Assembly (NCBI RefSeq): GCF_019237615.1
Contig: NZ_JAFAGT010000021.1
Location: 1 to 64,000 of the forward strand
Reading direction: 5' to 3'
DNA length: 64,000 nt
Source: Roseateles sp.
GTDB lineage: Bacteria; Pseudomonadota; Gammaproteobacteria; Burkholderiales; Burkholderiaceae_C
Of the stretch, positions 26,991 through 36,028 are shown one piece after another. Positions within the stretch are counted from its first letter, which is position 1, and the number at the start of each line of letters is the position of its first letter. Both the position numbers and the translations under genes were made by a program. The notes below the pieces were generated by a model. The model saw only the letters and a program-made list of their open reading frames with translations. It had not been told where the DNA came from and made no database searches.

Positions 26991-27725
26991 ATGCACTCGA
27001 TCCGACGCCGTCTGCTGCCGGGCGCCGCCCTGGCGCTGGCCGGGCCGTTGCGGGCCGCCGGGGCCGAGCCGCTTCAGGTGCTGGTGGACGGCAGCACGGA
27101 GCTGCCGCAGGCACTGGTGCGCGGCGACACGGTGGTCGACGGCCTGCAGCACAACCTCGCCGTCGAGATCGGCCGGCGCGTCGGCCGGTCGGTGCAGTTC
27201 CGGCTGCTGCCGCGCCGCCGCATCGCCGCAGCGCTGCTGGACGGCGAGGCGGACATGATCTGCGGCTACCAGCCGGCCTGGCTTTCCGGTCCGCTGCGGT
27301 GGAGCCACCCCTTCCTTGACGACGGCGACCTGCTCGTCACCGCCGCCCGGCACGGCGCACCAACGCGGCTGCGCGACGTGGCCGGCCAGCGCATAGGAAC
27401 GATCGCCGGCTTTGTCTACCCCGAGCTGGAGCAGCGGCTGGGCAGCGGCTTCGTCCGCGACGACGCGCCCAACCTGAGCAGCAACCTGCGCAAGCTGGCC
27501 AACCGCCGCGTGGACCATGCCGTGATCGGCCGCACCAACTTCGAATACCTGCTCCGGCGCGGCGAGCTGCCGGTCGAGGTGCATGCCCCGCTGCCCATCG
27601 CCCAATGGCGCAACGGCTGCGCGCTGTCGCCGCGCACCCCCCTGAGCCTCGCCGCGCTGAATGCCGCCATCATGGCGATGCAGGCCGACGGCAGCCTGAA
27701 GCGCATCCGCGACCGTTATCGTTGA
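26991..27725 (+). CDS. Periplasmic solute-binding protein, amino-acid type
   Basis: A 244-residue protein with an N-terminal signal (RRRLLPGAALALAGPLRAAG) and a family-3-type bilobal binding fold: a first strand LQVLVDGSTELPQALV, DGEADMICGYQPA, and a C-terminal MQADGSLKRIRDRY. No ABC permease or ATPase is adjacent, so it may be a stand-alone sensor or scavenging protein rather than a transporter subunit. The start is preceded by GAAGGGA. It ends 4 bases before the monooxygenase gene, so the two are probably co-transcribed. Confidence 0.8.
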   Translation: MHSIRRRLLPGAALALAGPLRAAGAEPLQVLVDGSTELPQALVRGDTVVDGLQHNLAVEIGRRVGRSVQFRLLPRRRIAAALLDGEADMICGYQPAWLSGPLRWSHPFLDDGDLLVTAARHGAPTRLRDVAGQRIGTIAGFVYPELEQRLGSGFVRDDAPNLSSNLRKLANRRVDHAVIGRTNFEYLLRRGELPVEVHAPLPIAQWRNGCALSPRTPLSLAALNAAIMAMQADGSLKRIRDRYR

Positions 27726-27729
27726 GGGC

Positions 27730-28911
27730 ATGAAGTTCGCAGTCATAGGCGCCGGCCCGGCCGGCCTCGCCCTCGCCCTGCTCGCCGCCGAGCGCCTGGG
27801 CGACCACGAGATCCACCTGTTCGACACGCGCGCGCTCGACCACGACGTCGGCCGCGACGCGCGCACGCTGGCGCTGAACCTGGGCAGCATCCGGCTGCTG
27901 CAGCGCCTGTCGGCCTGGGAGCCCGAGCGCGCCCAAGCCATCCGGGCCGTGCATGTCAGCCAGGCCCCGCCCGCGCCCATCGCCGGCGAGGTGCGCATCA
28001 GCGCCACCGAGCAAGGCCTGCCCCAGCTGGGCGCCGTGCTGCCCTATGGCGCCCTCGTTGCGCCGCTGCAGCAGCGCTGGCTGGCACTCGCCGGCGCCGC
28101 GCCGCAGCGGCTGTTCACGCGCTTCGGCACGGCGGTACATGCGATCCGCTCGCAGGCCGACGGCGTGGAGCTGGACTGCGGCGAGGGCCCGATCGTCGAT
28201 CGCTTCGACCTCGCCGTCGTCGCCGAGGGCGGCGTGTTCGCCGAGCAACAGCGCAAGTCCATACGCAGCGACTACCACCAGAACGCCTGGGTCGGCAGCG
28301 TGCGCCTGGCCACGCCGGGCCTGCAGGGCCTGGCCATCGAGCGCTTCACGCGCAACGGCCCGCTGGCCCTGCTGCCGCTGCCCGACGACGCGCAGGGGCC
28401 GCGCGCGGCGCTGGTCTGGTGCCTGCCCCAGGCCGAGGACGACATCGCCACGCTGAGCGACGCCCAGCGCCTGACCGTCATTCAGCAACAGCTGCCCGCC
28501 GCGGCGGGCCGGCTGACCGGCATCTCGGCGCTGAAATGCTTCCCGCTGGGCCTGAACGCCGAGACGCGGCTGCTGCAGGGCCGCGCGCTGCGCATAGGCA
28601 ACGCGGCCCAGACGCTGCACCCAGTGGCCGGCCAGGGGCTCAACCTCGGCCTGCGCGACGCCCAGGCCCTGGTGGACGCGCTGCGCGAGGCGGCCGAGAC
28701 CGGGCAAGACCTGGACGCCACGCTGGCCCGCGTCGAGTGGCAGCGCGCCCCCGACCGCTGGCCCATGATCGCCGCGACCGACTTCCTCGCCCGCAGCTTC
28801 GCCTGGCGCCTGCCGGGACTGCCGGCGCTGCGCGGCCTGGCGCTGGCCGGGCTGGAGCTGGCAACGCCGCTGAAGACGGCGCTGGCGCGGCGCATGATGT
28901 TTGGGGGCTGA
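27730..28911 (+). CDS. UbiH/Coq6-family FAD-dependent monooxygenase
   Basis: A 393-residue flavoprotein of the ubiquinone hydroxylase family. The FAD Rossmann motif GAGPAGLALALLAAE is at the N-terminus, and the second FAD motif RIGNAAQTLHPVAGQGLNLGLRDA near residue 290 is the UbiH/VisC signature. It likely hydroxylates an aromatic intermediate of ubiquinone synthesis; which ring position cannot be decided from sequence. It probably shares a transcript with the solute-binding gene upstream. Confidence 0.88.
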   Translation: MKFAVIGAGPAGLALALLAAERLGDHEIHLFDTRALDHDVGRDARTLALNLGSIRLLQRLSAWEPERAQAIRAVHVSQAPPAPIAGEVRISATEQGLPQLGAVLPYGALVAPLQQRWLALAGAAPQRLFTRFGTAVHAIRSQADGVELDCGEGPIVDRFDLAVVAEGGVFAEQQRKSIRSDYHQNAWVGSVRLATPGLQGLAIERFTRNGPLALLPLPDDAQGPRAALVWCLPQAEDDIATLSDAQRLTVIQQQLPAAAGRLTGISALKCFPLGLNAETRLLQGRALRIGNAAQTLHPVAGQGLNLGLRDAQALVDALREAAETGQDLDATLARVEWQRAPDRWPMIAATDFLARSFAWRLPGLPALRGLALAGLELATPLKTALARRMMFGG

Positions 28912-29250
28912 ATGGACATCCGTCCCACCCACCGGGGAGAGGTTGAGGCTGCGCGGCCGCTGCTCGCCCGGTCCCAGGTCGCGCCGGTGGCCGTGAAGGA
29001 CGTCCAGGTCGTCGGCTTCCTGCGCGCCATCACGGACAGCCTCTTCAACGGCCGCACCTCCATGGTCGTCGTCGCCGCGATTCATCGCGGCCGCGACATG
29101 GTCACGCGGCTGGCGCGGGCCACCATGGGCGAGCGAGAGCGCATGCACCGGGTGCTGCGCGCCGGGGGCGACGGCGTGTCGGCCTTCTACGAGACACTGG
29201 GGTTCCGCCGGTCCGGGGTCGCGATGAAGCGCCCCTGCCTGCGCCGCTGA
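28912..29250 (+). CDS. Shortened, probably decayed GNAT acetyltransferase
   Basis: A 112-residue protein that keeps GNAT landmarks (MDIRPTH, DVQVVGFLRAITD, SMVVVAAIHRG, VLRAGGDGVSAFYETLGFRRSG) but is about 25 residues shorter than relatives. The gap falls in the first helices (after LLARSQ), and the acetyl-CoA loop reads RGRDMVTRL instead of RGxGxG/A. It is open and in frame but probably not active. It starts at the very next base after the monooxygenase stop, so it is translated from the same transcript. Confidence 0.6.
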   Translation: MDIRPTHRGEVEAARPLLARSQVAPVAVKDVQVVGFLRAITDSLFNGRTSMVVVAAIHRGRDMVTRLARATMGERERMHRVLRAGGDGVSAFYETLGFRRSGVAMKRPCLRR

Positions 29251-29263
29251 CCTGGAGAACCGC

Positions 29264-29878
29264 TTGCGCCCCACCCTCACTCTCGCGGCCGGCCTGCTTC
29301 TGGCCGCCGCCCAGCCGGCCCTGGCCCAGCTCATCCCGCCGGCCAAGGCCATCGCCGGAGCGACCCAGGAAGAATGGTCCAAACGCTGGTGGCGCTGGGC
29401 GCTGTCCTTCGAGGACGTGGACAGCCCCGTCGCCGACGCGGACGGACGGCTGTGCGCCAGCGGCCAGTCGGGTCCGGTCTGGTTCCTGGCCGGCGCCTAC
29501 GACACGCGGCGCACGGTGCGCAGCTGCAGCGTCCCGGCCGGCAAGACGCTGTTCTTCCCGCTCGTGAACGTCATCGCCTTCCCGCCCGACGACGAGCGCG
29601 AAGCCTGCGCATCGCTGATGCTGCGCGCCGAGACGCAGATCGACGCGCCGGCCGCCCTGGTGCTGGAGTTCAATGGCCGGCGCTTCGACGGGCTGGGCGA
29701 GCACCGCCAGCCGACACGGGGCTGCTTCCTCGTCGCGCCGGACGACGACGCGCCCGCCGCCGGCAACGGCTATTACGTCGCGCTGGGGCCGCTCAAGCGC
29801 GGCCGCTACAAGCTGAACTTCGGCGGCATCCTGCCCGGCCTGTCGCAGGCCGTGACCTACACCCTTGATGTGCGCTGA
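29264..29878 (+). CDS. Secreted hypothetical protein
   Basis: A 204-residue protein with a signal peptide (TLTLAAGLLLAAAQPALAQ) and a tryptophan-rich early segment (EEWSKRWWRWAL). Four Cys residues are spread through the mature part. The start is TTG at 29264, supported by GGAG six bases upstream (CTGGAGAACCGC); no better ATG gives the signal peptide. It resembles conserved secreted proteins of unknown function in related bacteria. No catalytic motif was recognised. Confidence 0.7.
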   Translation: MRPTLTLAAGLLLAAAQPALAQLIPPAKAIAGATQEEWSKRWWRWALSFEDVDSPVADADGRLCASGQSGPVWFLAGAYDTRRTVRSCSVPAGKTLFFPLVNVIAFPPDDEREACASLMLRAETQIDAPAALVLEFNGRRFDGLGEHRQPTRGCFLVAPDDDAPAAGNGYYVALGPLKRGRYKLNFGGILPGLSQAVTYTLDVR

Positions 29879-29903
29879 GTGGTCGGCCTAGACTGGACCG
29901 CCC

Positions 29904-30389
29904 ATGACGCCCGCCCCCATCCCCGCCAACGACGCCGAGCGACTGCGCGCGCTACGCGAGCTGCTGATCCTAGACACGCCGCCCGAGGAGCGCTTTGACC
30001 ACTTCGTCGAATTCGCCGCCAGCGAGTTCGACGTGCCCATCGCGCTGATCTGCCTCGTCGACAGCGACCGCCAATGGTTCAAGGCCAGTGTCGGCCTGGA
30101 GGCCTGCGAGACCTCGCGCGAGGTCTCCTTCTGCGGCCACACCATCGTGCAGCGCGAGCTCTTCGAGGTGCCGGACGCGACGCGGGACCCGCGCTTCGCC
30201 GACAACCCCCTGGTCGCCGGCGCGCCCTTCATCCGCTTCTACATCGGCGCGCCGCTGACACTGGCCTGCGGCGCGACGATAGGCACGCTGTGCCTCATCG
30301 ACACCCGGCCGCGCCACCTCGATGCGCTGGACCGCCGCATCCTGTGCACGCTGCGCGACCTCGTCGTCGCCGAGCTGGGCGCGCCATGA
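29904..30389 (+). CDS. Stand-alone GAF domain protein
   Basis: A 161-residue protein made of one GAF domain: start NDAERLRALRELLILDTPPEERFD, then FDVPIALICLVDSDRQWFKA, REVSFCGHTIV and PFIRFYIGAPL, the pattern common in the GAF modules of bacterial sensor kinases and cyclases. It has no output domain. Its stop overlaps the start of a receiver-like gene by ATGA, so the pair may be a split sensor and receiver. A short signal TAGACT lies upstream near 29888. Ligand unknown. Confidence 0.85.
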   Translation: MTPAPIPANDAERLRALRELLILDTPPEERFDHFVEFAASEFDVPIALICLVDSDRQWFKASVGLEACETSREVSFCGHTIVQRELFEVPDATRDPRFADNPLVAGAPFIRFYIGAPLTLACGATIGTLCLIDTRPRHLDALDRRILCTLRDLVVAELGAP

Positions 30390-30796
30390 GCACCGTCGTC
30401 ATGCCCAAGGGTCGGCTGTTGCTGATGGAGCCGCAGTTCGTGCTCAGGCGCACGGTGGCACTGCTGGCGCGGGACATGGGCCTGACCGACGTACTGGAGG
30501 CGACCAGCCCCGCCACGGCCGAGAAGCTACTGCACGAGCGCCGCTTCAATGCACTGCTGATCGCCATCGACGACGACGGCCAGGCGCTGGAGCTTCTGCG
30601 CCAGCTGCGCGCCGGCAGCACCTCGCAGATCCCCGGCCTGCCGGTCGCGGCCACGGCGGCGAGCTGCGACATCGAACTCGTGCTGCGGCTCAAGCAGCTC
30701 GACGTCTGCCGGCTGCTGCTCAAGCCCTTCAAGGTGCGCGGCATGCTGGACGCCATCTCCGCGCTGGGCGCCCCGGCGCCGTGGCCCGAGCCCTGA
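30386..30796 (+). CDS. Receiver-like protein (degenerate REC domain)
   Basis: A 136-residue protein with receiver-domain spacing: first strand GRLLLMEPQFVLRRTVALL, third strand NALLIAIDDDGQAL with a possible phosphoacceptor Asp, VAATAAS for the switch residue, and LLLKPF for the conserved Lys-Pro. The paired acidic residues that normally bind Mg in strand 1 are reduced to one Glu, so phosphorylation is uncertain. No output domain. Translation is coupled to the GAF protein upstream. Confidence 0.65.
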   Translation: MSTVVMPKGRLLLMEPQFVLRRTVALLARDMGLTDVLEATSPATAEKLLHERRFNALLIAIDDDGQALELLRQLRAGSTSQIPGLPVAATAASCDIELVLRLKQLDVCRLLLKPFKVRGMLDAISALGAPAPWPEP

Positions 30797-30864
30797 TAAA
30801 GCCCCTGCGACACCCGCTTTTGCGGACACCACCGCGGCGGCGCGGGCCTAGCATCGGCCCAGCC

Positions 30865-31419
30865 ATGCGCCACCCCGCCCTCTTCACCGCCGCTCTGCTG
30901 GCCTCGCTGCTGGCCGGCTGCGGCACGCCCAGCCAGCCGTTGCCCATGGCTGTCACGGCCGCGGGCGCACTGCAGATCCGAGGCTGGGTGCCGCAGGCGC
31001 TGAAGGCGCAGGTCGCCCTCGCCGCGGTGACGGGCGGCCAGGAGACCGGGCGCTGGTGGGGCTCCAAGGTCAGCGCCGTGGCGCTGCAGCTGGCGCTGGA
31101 CGACTCCCTGTATGCCGTCGGCATGAAGCCGCCCTCGCCCGAGACCGCGCCACGCTTCGAGCTGCAGGCCGAACTGCTGCAGCTGGACCAACCCGTGCTG
31201 CCGGTCGCCGGCGTGTCGGTCGGCGTCGCCGTGCGCTACACGCTGGTCGACAAAACGGACGGCAAGACGATCTACCAGCGCCGCATCGCCAGCAGCGACG
31301 AGGCCCGTTTCAGCGAAGCCCTCGTGTCGCCCAACGAGCGGCTGCGCATCGCCAACGAGCGCGCGCTGCGCGCCAACATCGAGATGCTGCTGCGCGACCT
31401 CGTCACGCTGCGCCCCTGA
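30865..31419 (+). CDS. Lipoprotein of unknown function
   Basis: A 184-residue lipoprotein: signal MRHPALFTAALLASLLAGC with lipobox LAGC, Cys 19. The mature part has beta-rich segments (GVSVGVAVRYTLVDKTDGKTIYQRRI) resembling the YajG or LptE-like lipoprotein style, but I cannot assign a family. It converges on the MFS gene, and the two 3' ends overlap by 17 bases (31403-31419). Confidence 0.7.
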   Translation: MRHPALFTAALLASLLAGCGTPSQPLPMAVTAAGALQIRGWVPQALKAQVALAAVTGGQETGRWWGSKVSAVALQLALDDSLYAVGMKPPSPETAPRFELQAELLQLDQPVLPVAGVSVGVAVRYTLVDKTDGKTIYQRRIASSDEARFSEALVSPNERLRIANERALRANIEMLLRDLVTLRP

Positions 31420-32662
31420 CCTCGTGCCGGCGACGCCCGGCGGCCCACCACAGCAACAGCGAGAAGACGAAGCCCGCCACGCTGGTTAGGCCGAAGAACC
31501 ACATCATGGCGTCGTAGCCCGCCGGGTTGGCCGCGCCCGCGCCGGCCTGATCGTTGAGCCAGCCGGCCGCCATGTTCGCGCCGCTGATGCCTGCGTTCTG
31601 CACCACCCACATCAGCCCGATGGCCGTGCCGAAGCGATGGGGAGCGACCAGCTTGCTCGTCAGCGGCCACATGACAGCCGGCACGAGGGAGTAGCTGATG
31701 CCGATCAGCGCCGTCGGCACCCACAGGCTCCAATCCGTCAGTGCCAGCACGGCCAGCGCCACCGGCAGCAGCAGCGCGCCGAAGGCGAGGAAGGGCGCGT
31801 AGCGGCGCAGGCGGTCGCACATCCAGCCGAAGACTGGTGTCGCGAACACGGCGGCGAGGAAGACATAGCTGTTCATCTCCCCGGCAGCGGCCAGGTCCAG
31901 TCCATGGGCGTGCTGGAAATACTTGATCGAGAAGGTGCTGCGGAAGGCCAGGATGACCGAGTACCACAGCACGCACAGCGCCAGCAGATACCAGTAGGCG
32001 CGGCCGAAATGCAGCAGGTCGCGCCAGGCGAACTGCTCCGCCGACTTGCCGGTGGGCAACAGGCCGGCGCGACGCGGGCCGCGGTCCACCCACCAATAGG
32101 CAAGGGCCGCCGCGAAGGCCAGGGCCGCGATCGCGGCGGCGATGACCAGCGGCGGCTGCCAGCCCTGGGCATAGGCGGCGGCGAACCAGGTCGGCGACAT
32201 GTCGGCGCCGTAGGAGCCCATGCGGCCCACGGCCAGCTCCACGCCCATCGCGAGCGCGAGGCTGCGGCCACCGAAGTAGTCGGCCACGGCGGCCAGCGTC
32301 GCGATGTTGAAGGTCTCGGCGCCAATGCCGAACAGCAGCCGGCCCGCGGCCATGCCGGCGAAGTCCGGGCTGAAGGCCGTCAGCGCCGCGCCGAGCGCGC
32401 AGATGCCGGCCGTGATCAACGTCATGCGCGCCGCGCCGAAGCGGTCCACCAGCACGCCGCCGACGAGGATGAGGACGACGTTGGGCAGGCTGTAGATCGC
32501 GTTCAGCAACGCGATCTGCGTGTCGGCGAAGCCGCGCTGCTGCTGCAGCAGATCGGCCACGGGGCCGATGGAGTCGTAGACGTAGAAGTTGCCGAACAGC
32601 GAGATCGCCACCAGCAAGCCGACGATCCAGGCCGTGGCCCGGGGCGGTTGCACGGCGCTCAC
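31403..32662 (-). CDS. MFS transporter
   Basis: A 419-residue major facilitator with about 12 predicted helices. The loop 2-3 signature is GGVLVDRFGAARM, and the equivalent C-half loop reads GWMCDRLRRYAP. Substrate is unknown. The start is GTG 32660-32662, overlapping the stop of the upstream S41 protease gene as GTGA, so it is translationally coupled to that gene. A peptide or amino-acid product of the protease is a possible substrate, but that is inference. Confidence 0.88.
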   Translation of the reverse strand: MSAVQPPRATAWIVGLLVAISLFGNFYVYDSIGPVADLLQQQRGFADTQIALLNAIYSLPNVVLILVGGVLVDRFGAARMTLITAGICALGAALTAFSPDFAGMAAGRLLFGIGAETFNIATLAAVADYFGGRSLALAMGVELAVGRMGSYGADMSPTWFAAAYAQGWQPPLVIAAAIAALAFAAALAYWWVDRGPRRAGLLPTGKSAEQFAWRDLLHFGRAYWYLLALCVLWYSVILAFRSTFSIKYFQHAHGLDLAAAGEMNSYVFLAAVFATPVFGWMCDRLRRYAPFLAFGALLLPVALAVLALTDWSLWVPTALIGISYSLVPAVMWPLTSKLVAPHRFGTAIGLMWVVQNAGISGANMAAGWLNDQAGAGAANPAGYDAMMWFFGLTSVAGFVFSLLLWWAAGRRRHEVRGAA

Positions 32663-35600
32663 TTGCCGAGCAGCGACTTCACGGCCGCTTCCAGTTGCTG
32701 GTCCTCGCCGGCGTCCAGCCTGGCCTTGTCATTGGGCACAAGGAGGTCCGGCGTGATCAGGGCGCGCTCCATGAACTCGCCGTTCTGCGCGCGGAAGCCC
32801 ACCTGCGGGATGCCGAAGACGGTGGCGCCGTCCTGCAGCGTCTCCCACCAGACGGCGGTGCCGGTACCGGCCACCGGCATGCCGATGAGCTTGCCGATGC
32901 CGAGATGCTTGTAGGTCCACGGGAACAGGTGGGCGTCGGAATAGTTGCTCTCGCTGATCAGCACGACCGAAGGCTTGACCCATTTGCCGACCGGCTCCCA
33001 GCCCAGGCTCTGGCCACGCGGCAGGAACTCCAGGTACTTCTTGCCGGACAGCAGCGTGGCCAGCTCATCGTGCAGGTTGCCGCCGCCGTTGAAGCGGGTG
33101 TCGACGATGAGGGCTTCCTTGCCGCTGGCACGGCCCAGCGCCTCGCCATAGGTCTGGCGGTAGCTCGCGTCGTCCATGCCGCGCACATGCACGTAGCCCA
33201 GGCGGCCGCCGGAGAGCTTGTCCACCAACGCTCGTTCCTGGCGCACCCAACGCTTGTAGAGCAGCTCGCGCTCGGCGCCCTGGCTGATGGCCTTGAGCGC
33301 CTGCTCGAAGCGCTTGCCGCTGGCCGGGTCCAGCACCTCCAGCACGACCTGCTTGCCGGCCTTCAGGTTGAGCATGGAATCGAACTCGGCGCCGGCCGCG
33401 ATGGCCTCGCCGTCGATGGACTCGATGATCATGCCGGCCTTGAGTCTGGCGGTGGCCGTGTCCAGCGGGCCACCCTCGATGACCTCGCCCACCTTGACGC
33501 CCGCGCCCTGGTGGGCCGGCTCGTAGAACAGGCCCAGGGCCGCCGTCGCGTCGCCGCGCGGCGCGGGGCGATAGCTGCCGCCGGTGTGCGAGACGTTGAG
33601 CTCGCCCAGCATCTCGCTCAGCAGCTCGGCGAAATCGACGCCGTCGGCCACGAAGGGCAGCTGGCGTTCGTAGACCTCGCGGTAGCCAGCCCAGTCAACG
33701 CCGCCCATGTCGCTGACATAGAGCTTCTCGTAGGTCTGGCGCCAGACATGGTCGAACATCTGCGCGCGCTCGGCCGTGTGATCGATGCGCAGCTCGGCCG
33801 TGAACTTGAGCGCCTCGGTCTTCACGTCGCCCTTGCCGTCGTCACCGGGCAGCTTGAACTTCTGCACCTTGCCGCCGGTCATGACGAACCCCGTCGAGCC
33901 CTTGGCGTCCAGCGCCAGGCTGACCGCCTCGATGCGGCCGCCGGGCAGGGAGGCCAGGCGGCGGCCCTCCTTCTCTCGCAGGCGCACCTGCCACAGCTCA
34001 TGCCCTTCCTCGGTCTTGACGACGTAGAACAGCTGCTCGCCGTCCGGCGTCATCGCGTAGTCCTTGATGTCGCCCGACACCGTGGTCAGGCGCGCCGTGC
34101 GGTTCTCCAGGCCCTCGAGCTCGACGACGACAGGCTTGGGCGGCTCGGGCTTCGGCTCTTCCTGCTTGGCGTCCTTCCTGCCCCCGTCCTTCTTGTCGTC
34201 CTTCTTCTCGTCCTCCTCGCGCTTCTTCAGCTGGGCATACTCGGCCTTGTCGAGCCGGTAGCGGTCGAAGGCAGCGCGGGTCAGGAACATCGCGTAGACG
34301 TCGGCGTCGTTGCGCGCGCCGCCGCCATTGCCGTGCAGGCCATGGCGGTCGGAGGTCCAGATCATCATCTGGCCCTGGCGCGCGAACAGCGGGCGCACGT
34401 CCTCATAGCCGCTGTGAGTCAGGTTGACCAGCTTGCCGCTGCCGTCGGCCGGCACCACGCCCACCTCCTGGCCCCAGCGGTTGCGGTCCACGAACTGCAC
34501 CAGCAGGCTCTTGCCGTCGGGCGCCCAGTCGAACCACTGGTCGCCGTCCTCGTAGGAGTAGTTGAAGTCGCTGGACAGCACCTGGCGCGTCTTGCCGCTG
34601 GCGACATCCAGCACATGCAGCGCCGCGCGGTCCTGAAGATAGGCCACCTGCTTGCCGTCCGGCGAGTAGCGTGGCTGGAAGTTCTGGTGGGCGTTCTGCA
34701 GCAGCACCTGGGTCGTCACGCGCGGCGCGTTGAAGAAGCCAGGCACGGCCTTCTTGTCGCCGACGATCGCCGCCTCGCACAGGCTCCACCGACCGTTCTG
34801 CTCGCAGGCGTAGAGCAGCTTGCGGCCGTCGGGACTGAAGCTGACCGAGCGCTTCTGGCCCGGGCCGTCGGTGATGCGGCGCGTGTTGCCGAACTCGCTC
34901 GATGCGACGAAGACCTGGCCACGCACGACGACGGCGACCTCGCTGCCGTCGGGACTGACGGCCATGTCGGTGGCGCCCTCGGACAGCTTGAGGTTCTCGA
35001 CACGCGGCGCCAGCGCGTCGGCCGCGATGCCGACGCCGACCTTCTGCGGCGCGGCCTCGTCGCCGGCCATCGTGTAGAGCTCGCCGTCGTAGCCGAAGCT
35101 CAGCGTGCCGTCGTCCGCGACGGACAGGAAGCGCACCGGGTTCTTCGTGAAGCGGGTGATCTGCCGCGCCGCCTCCGGGCGCTCCAGCGGCATCTTCCAG
35201 ACATTGAAGGAACCGCTCTTCTCGCTGAGGTAGTAGACCGACTTCTCGTCTGGCGACCAGACCGGGTTGCGGTTCTCGCCGCCGGTGGCGGTCAGCTTGC
35301 GGTGCTGGCCGCTCCTGGCGTCCCACAGCCAGAGGTCGCGCGCCACCGGCGAGACATGGTGCTTGCGGAAGTTGTTCTCATAGCCCTTCCAGTCCTCGTA
35401 GACGAGCTGGCTGCCGGCCTTGTTGTAGCGCCCGGCCAGGGCCGGCTCGCTGAAGACCTGCTCGGGCCGGCGGCCGCCGTCGATGCCGACCCGGTAGAGC
35501 TCGCCCAGGGCCGGCGACGGGAAGGCCATGCTGGTGCGTGCGTCCTGGCGCGCGGCCGAGAACAGCACCGCCTGGCCATCCGGGGTGAAGGCGATGGGCG

Positions 35601-35952
35601 TCTCGGACGCCGAATGCGTCGTCAGCCGCCGCGACGGCCCGCCCTCGGCGGCAACGAGGAAGACGTCGTTGTTGCCGTAGACGTCGGCCGCATAGGCCAG
35701 CAGCCTGCCGTCGGGCGACCAGACCGGCGCCGTGACATGGTTGCCGTTGGCCACCAGCAGCCGCGCCGTGCCGCCCACGGCGGGCACCACGTAGAGGTTG
35801 CCCTCGAAGGTGAAGGCGATCTGCCTGCCGTCCGGAGAGATGCTGGACTGGCGCAACCACAGCGGCTGCGTCACGGGGCCCAGCGGGGCGGCGGCGAAAG
35901 CGCAGAGAGCGGTCGACAGCGCCAGGGCGGCGCCCGCGAGTTTGAAACGCAT
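32659..35952 (-). CDS. Tricorn-like S41 peptidase with beta-propeller and PDZ domains
   Basis: A 1097-residue secreted protease. A signal peptide (KLAGAALALSTALCAFAAA) precedes WD40/PD40-like propeller repeats (SPDGRQIAFTFEGNLYVVP and many others), a Lys/Glu-rich linker (about 580-610), a Tricorn C1-like core (AQMFDHVWRQTYEKLYVSDM), a PDZ domain (GVKVGEVIEGGPLDTATARLKAGM) and the S41 domain. The nucleophile is probably the Ser in NYSDAHLFP, about residue 1005. It would degrade peptides in the periplasm. It lies between a nitrilase gene and an MFS gene on one strand. Confidence 0.92.
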   Translation of the reverse strand: MRFKLAGAALALSTALCAFAAAPLGPVTQPLWLRQSSISPDGRQIAFTFEGNLYVVPAVGGTARLLVANGNHVTAPVWSPDGRLLAYAADVYGNNDVFLVAAEGGPSRRLTTHSASETPIAFTPDGQAVLFSAARQDARTSMAFPSPALGELYRVGIDGGRRPEQVFSEPALAGRYNKAGSQLVYEDWKGYENNFRKHHVSPVARDLWLWDARSGQHRKLTATGGENRNPVWSPDEKSVYYLSEKSGSFNVWKMPLERPEAARQITRFTKNPVRFLSVADDGTLSFGYDGELYTMAGDEAAPQKVGVGIAADALAPRVENLKLSEGATDMAVSPDGSEVAVVVRGQVFVASSEFGNTRRITDGPGQKRSVSFSPDGRKLLYACEQNGRWSLCEAAIVGDKKAVPGFFNAPRVTTQVLLQNAHQNFQPRYSPDGKQVAYLQDRAALHVLDVASGKTRQVLSSDFNYSYEDGDQWFDWAPDGKSLLVQFVDRNRWGQEVGVVPADGSGKLVNLTHSGYEDVRPLFARQGQMMIWTSDRHGLHGNGGGARNDADVYAMFLTRAAFDRYRLDKAEYAQLKKREEDEKKDDKKDGGRKDAKQEEPKPEPPKPVVVELEGLENRTARLTTVSGDIKDYAMTPDGEQLFYVVKTEEGHELWQVRLREKEGRRLASLPGGRIEAVSLALDAKGSTGFVMTGGKVQKFKLPGDDGKGDVKTEALKFTAELRIDHTAERAQMFDHVWRQTYEKLYVSDMGGVDWAGYREVYERQLPFVADGVDFAELLSEMLGELNVSHTGGSYRPAPRGDATAALGLFYEPAHQGAGVKVGEVIEGGPLDTATARLKAGMIIESIDGEAIAAGAEFDSMLNLKAGKQVVLEVLDPASGKRFEQALKAISQGAERELLYKRWVRQERALVDKLSGGRLGYVHVRGMDDASYRQTYGEALGRASGKEALIVDTRFNGGGNLHDELATLLSGKKYLEFLPRGQSLGWEPVGKWVKPSVVLISESNYSDAHLFPWTYKHLGIGKLIGMPVAGTGTAVWWETLQDGATVFGIPQVGFRAQNGEFMERALITPDLLVPNDKARLDAGEDQQLEAAVKSLLGK

Positions 35953-36028
35953 GGCAGGGCGGAAATGAGGCTGAGGCCAGCGAGTCTAGGAGTCTCGCTT
36001 CGCAGCGCGGAAAGTCACCGCCCGTGGA

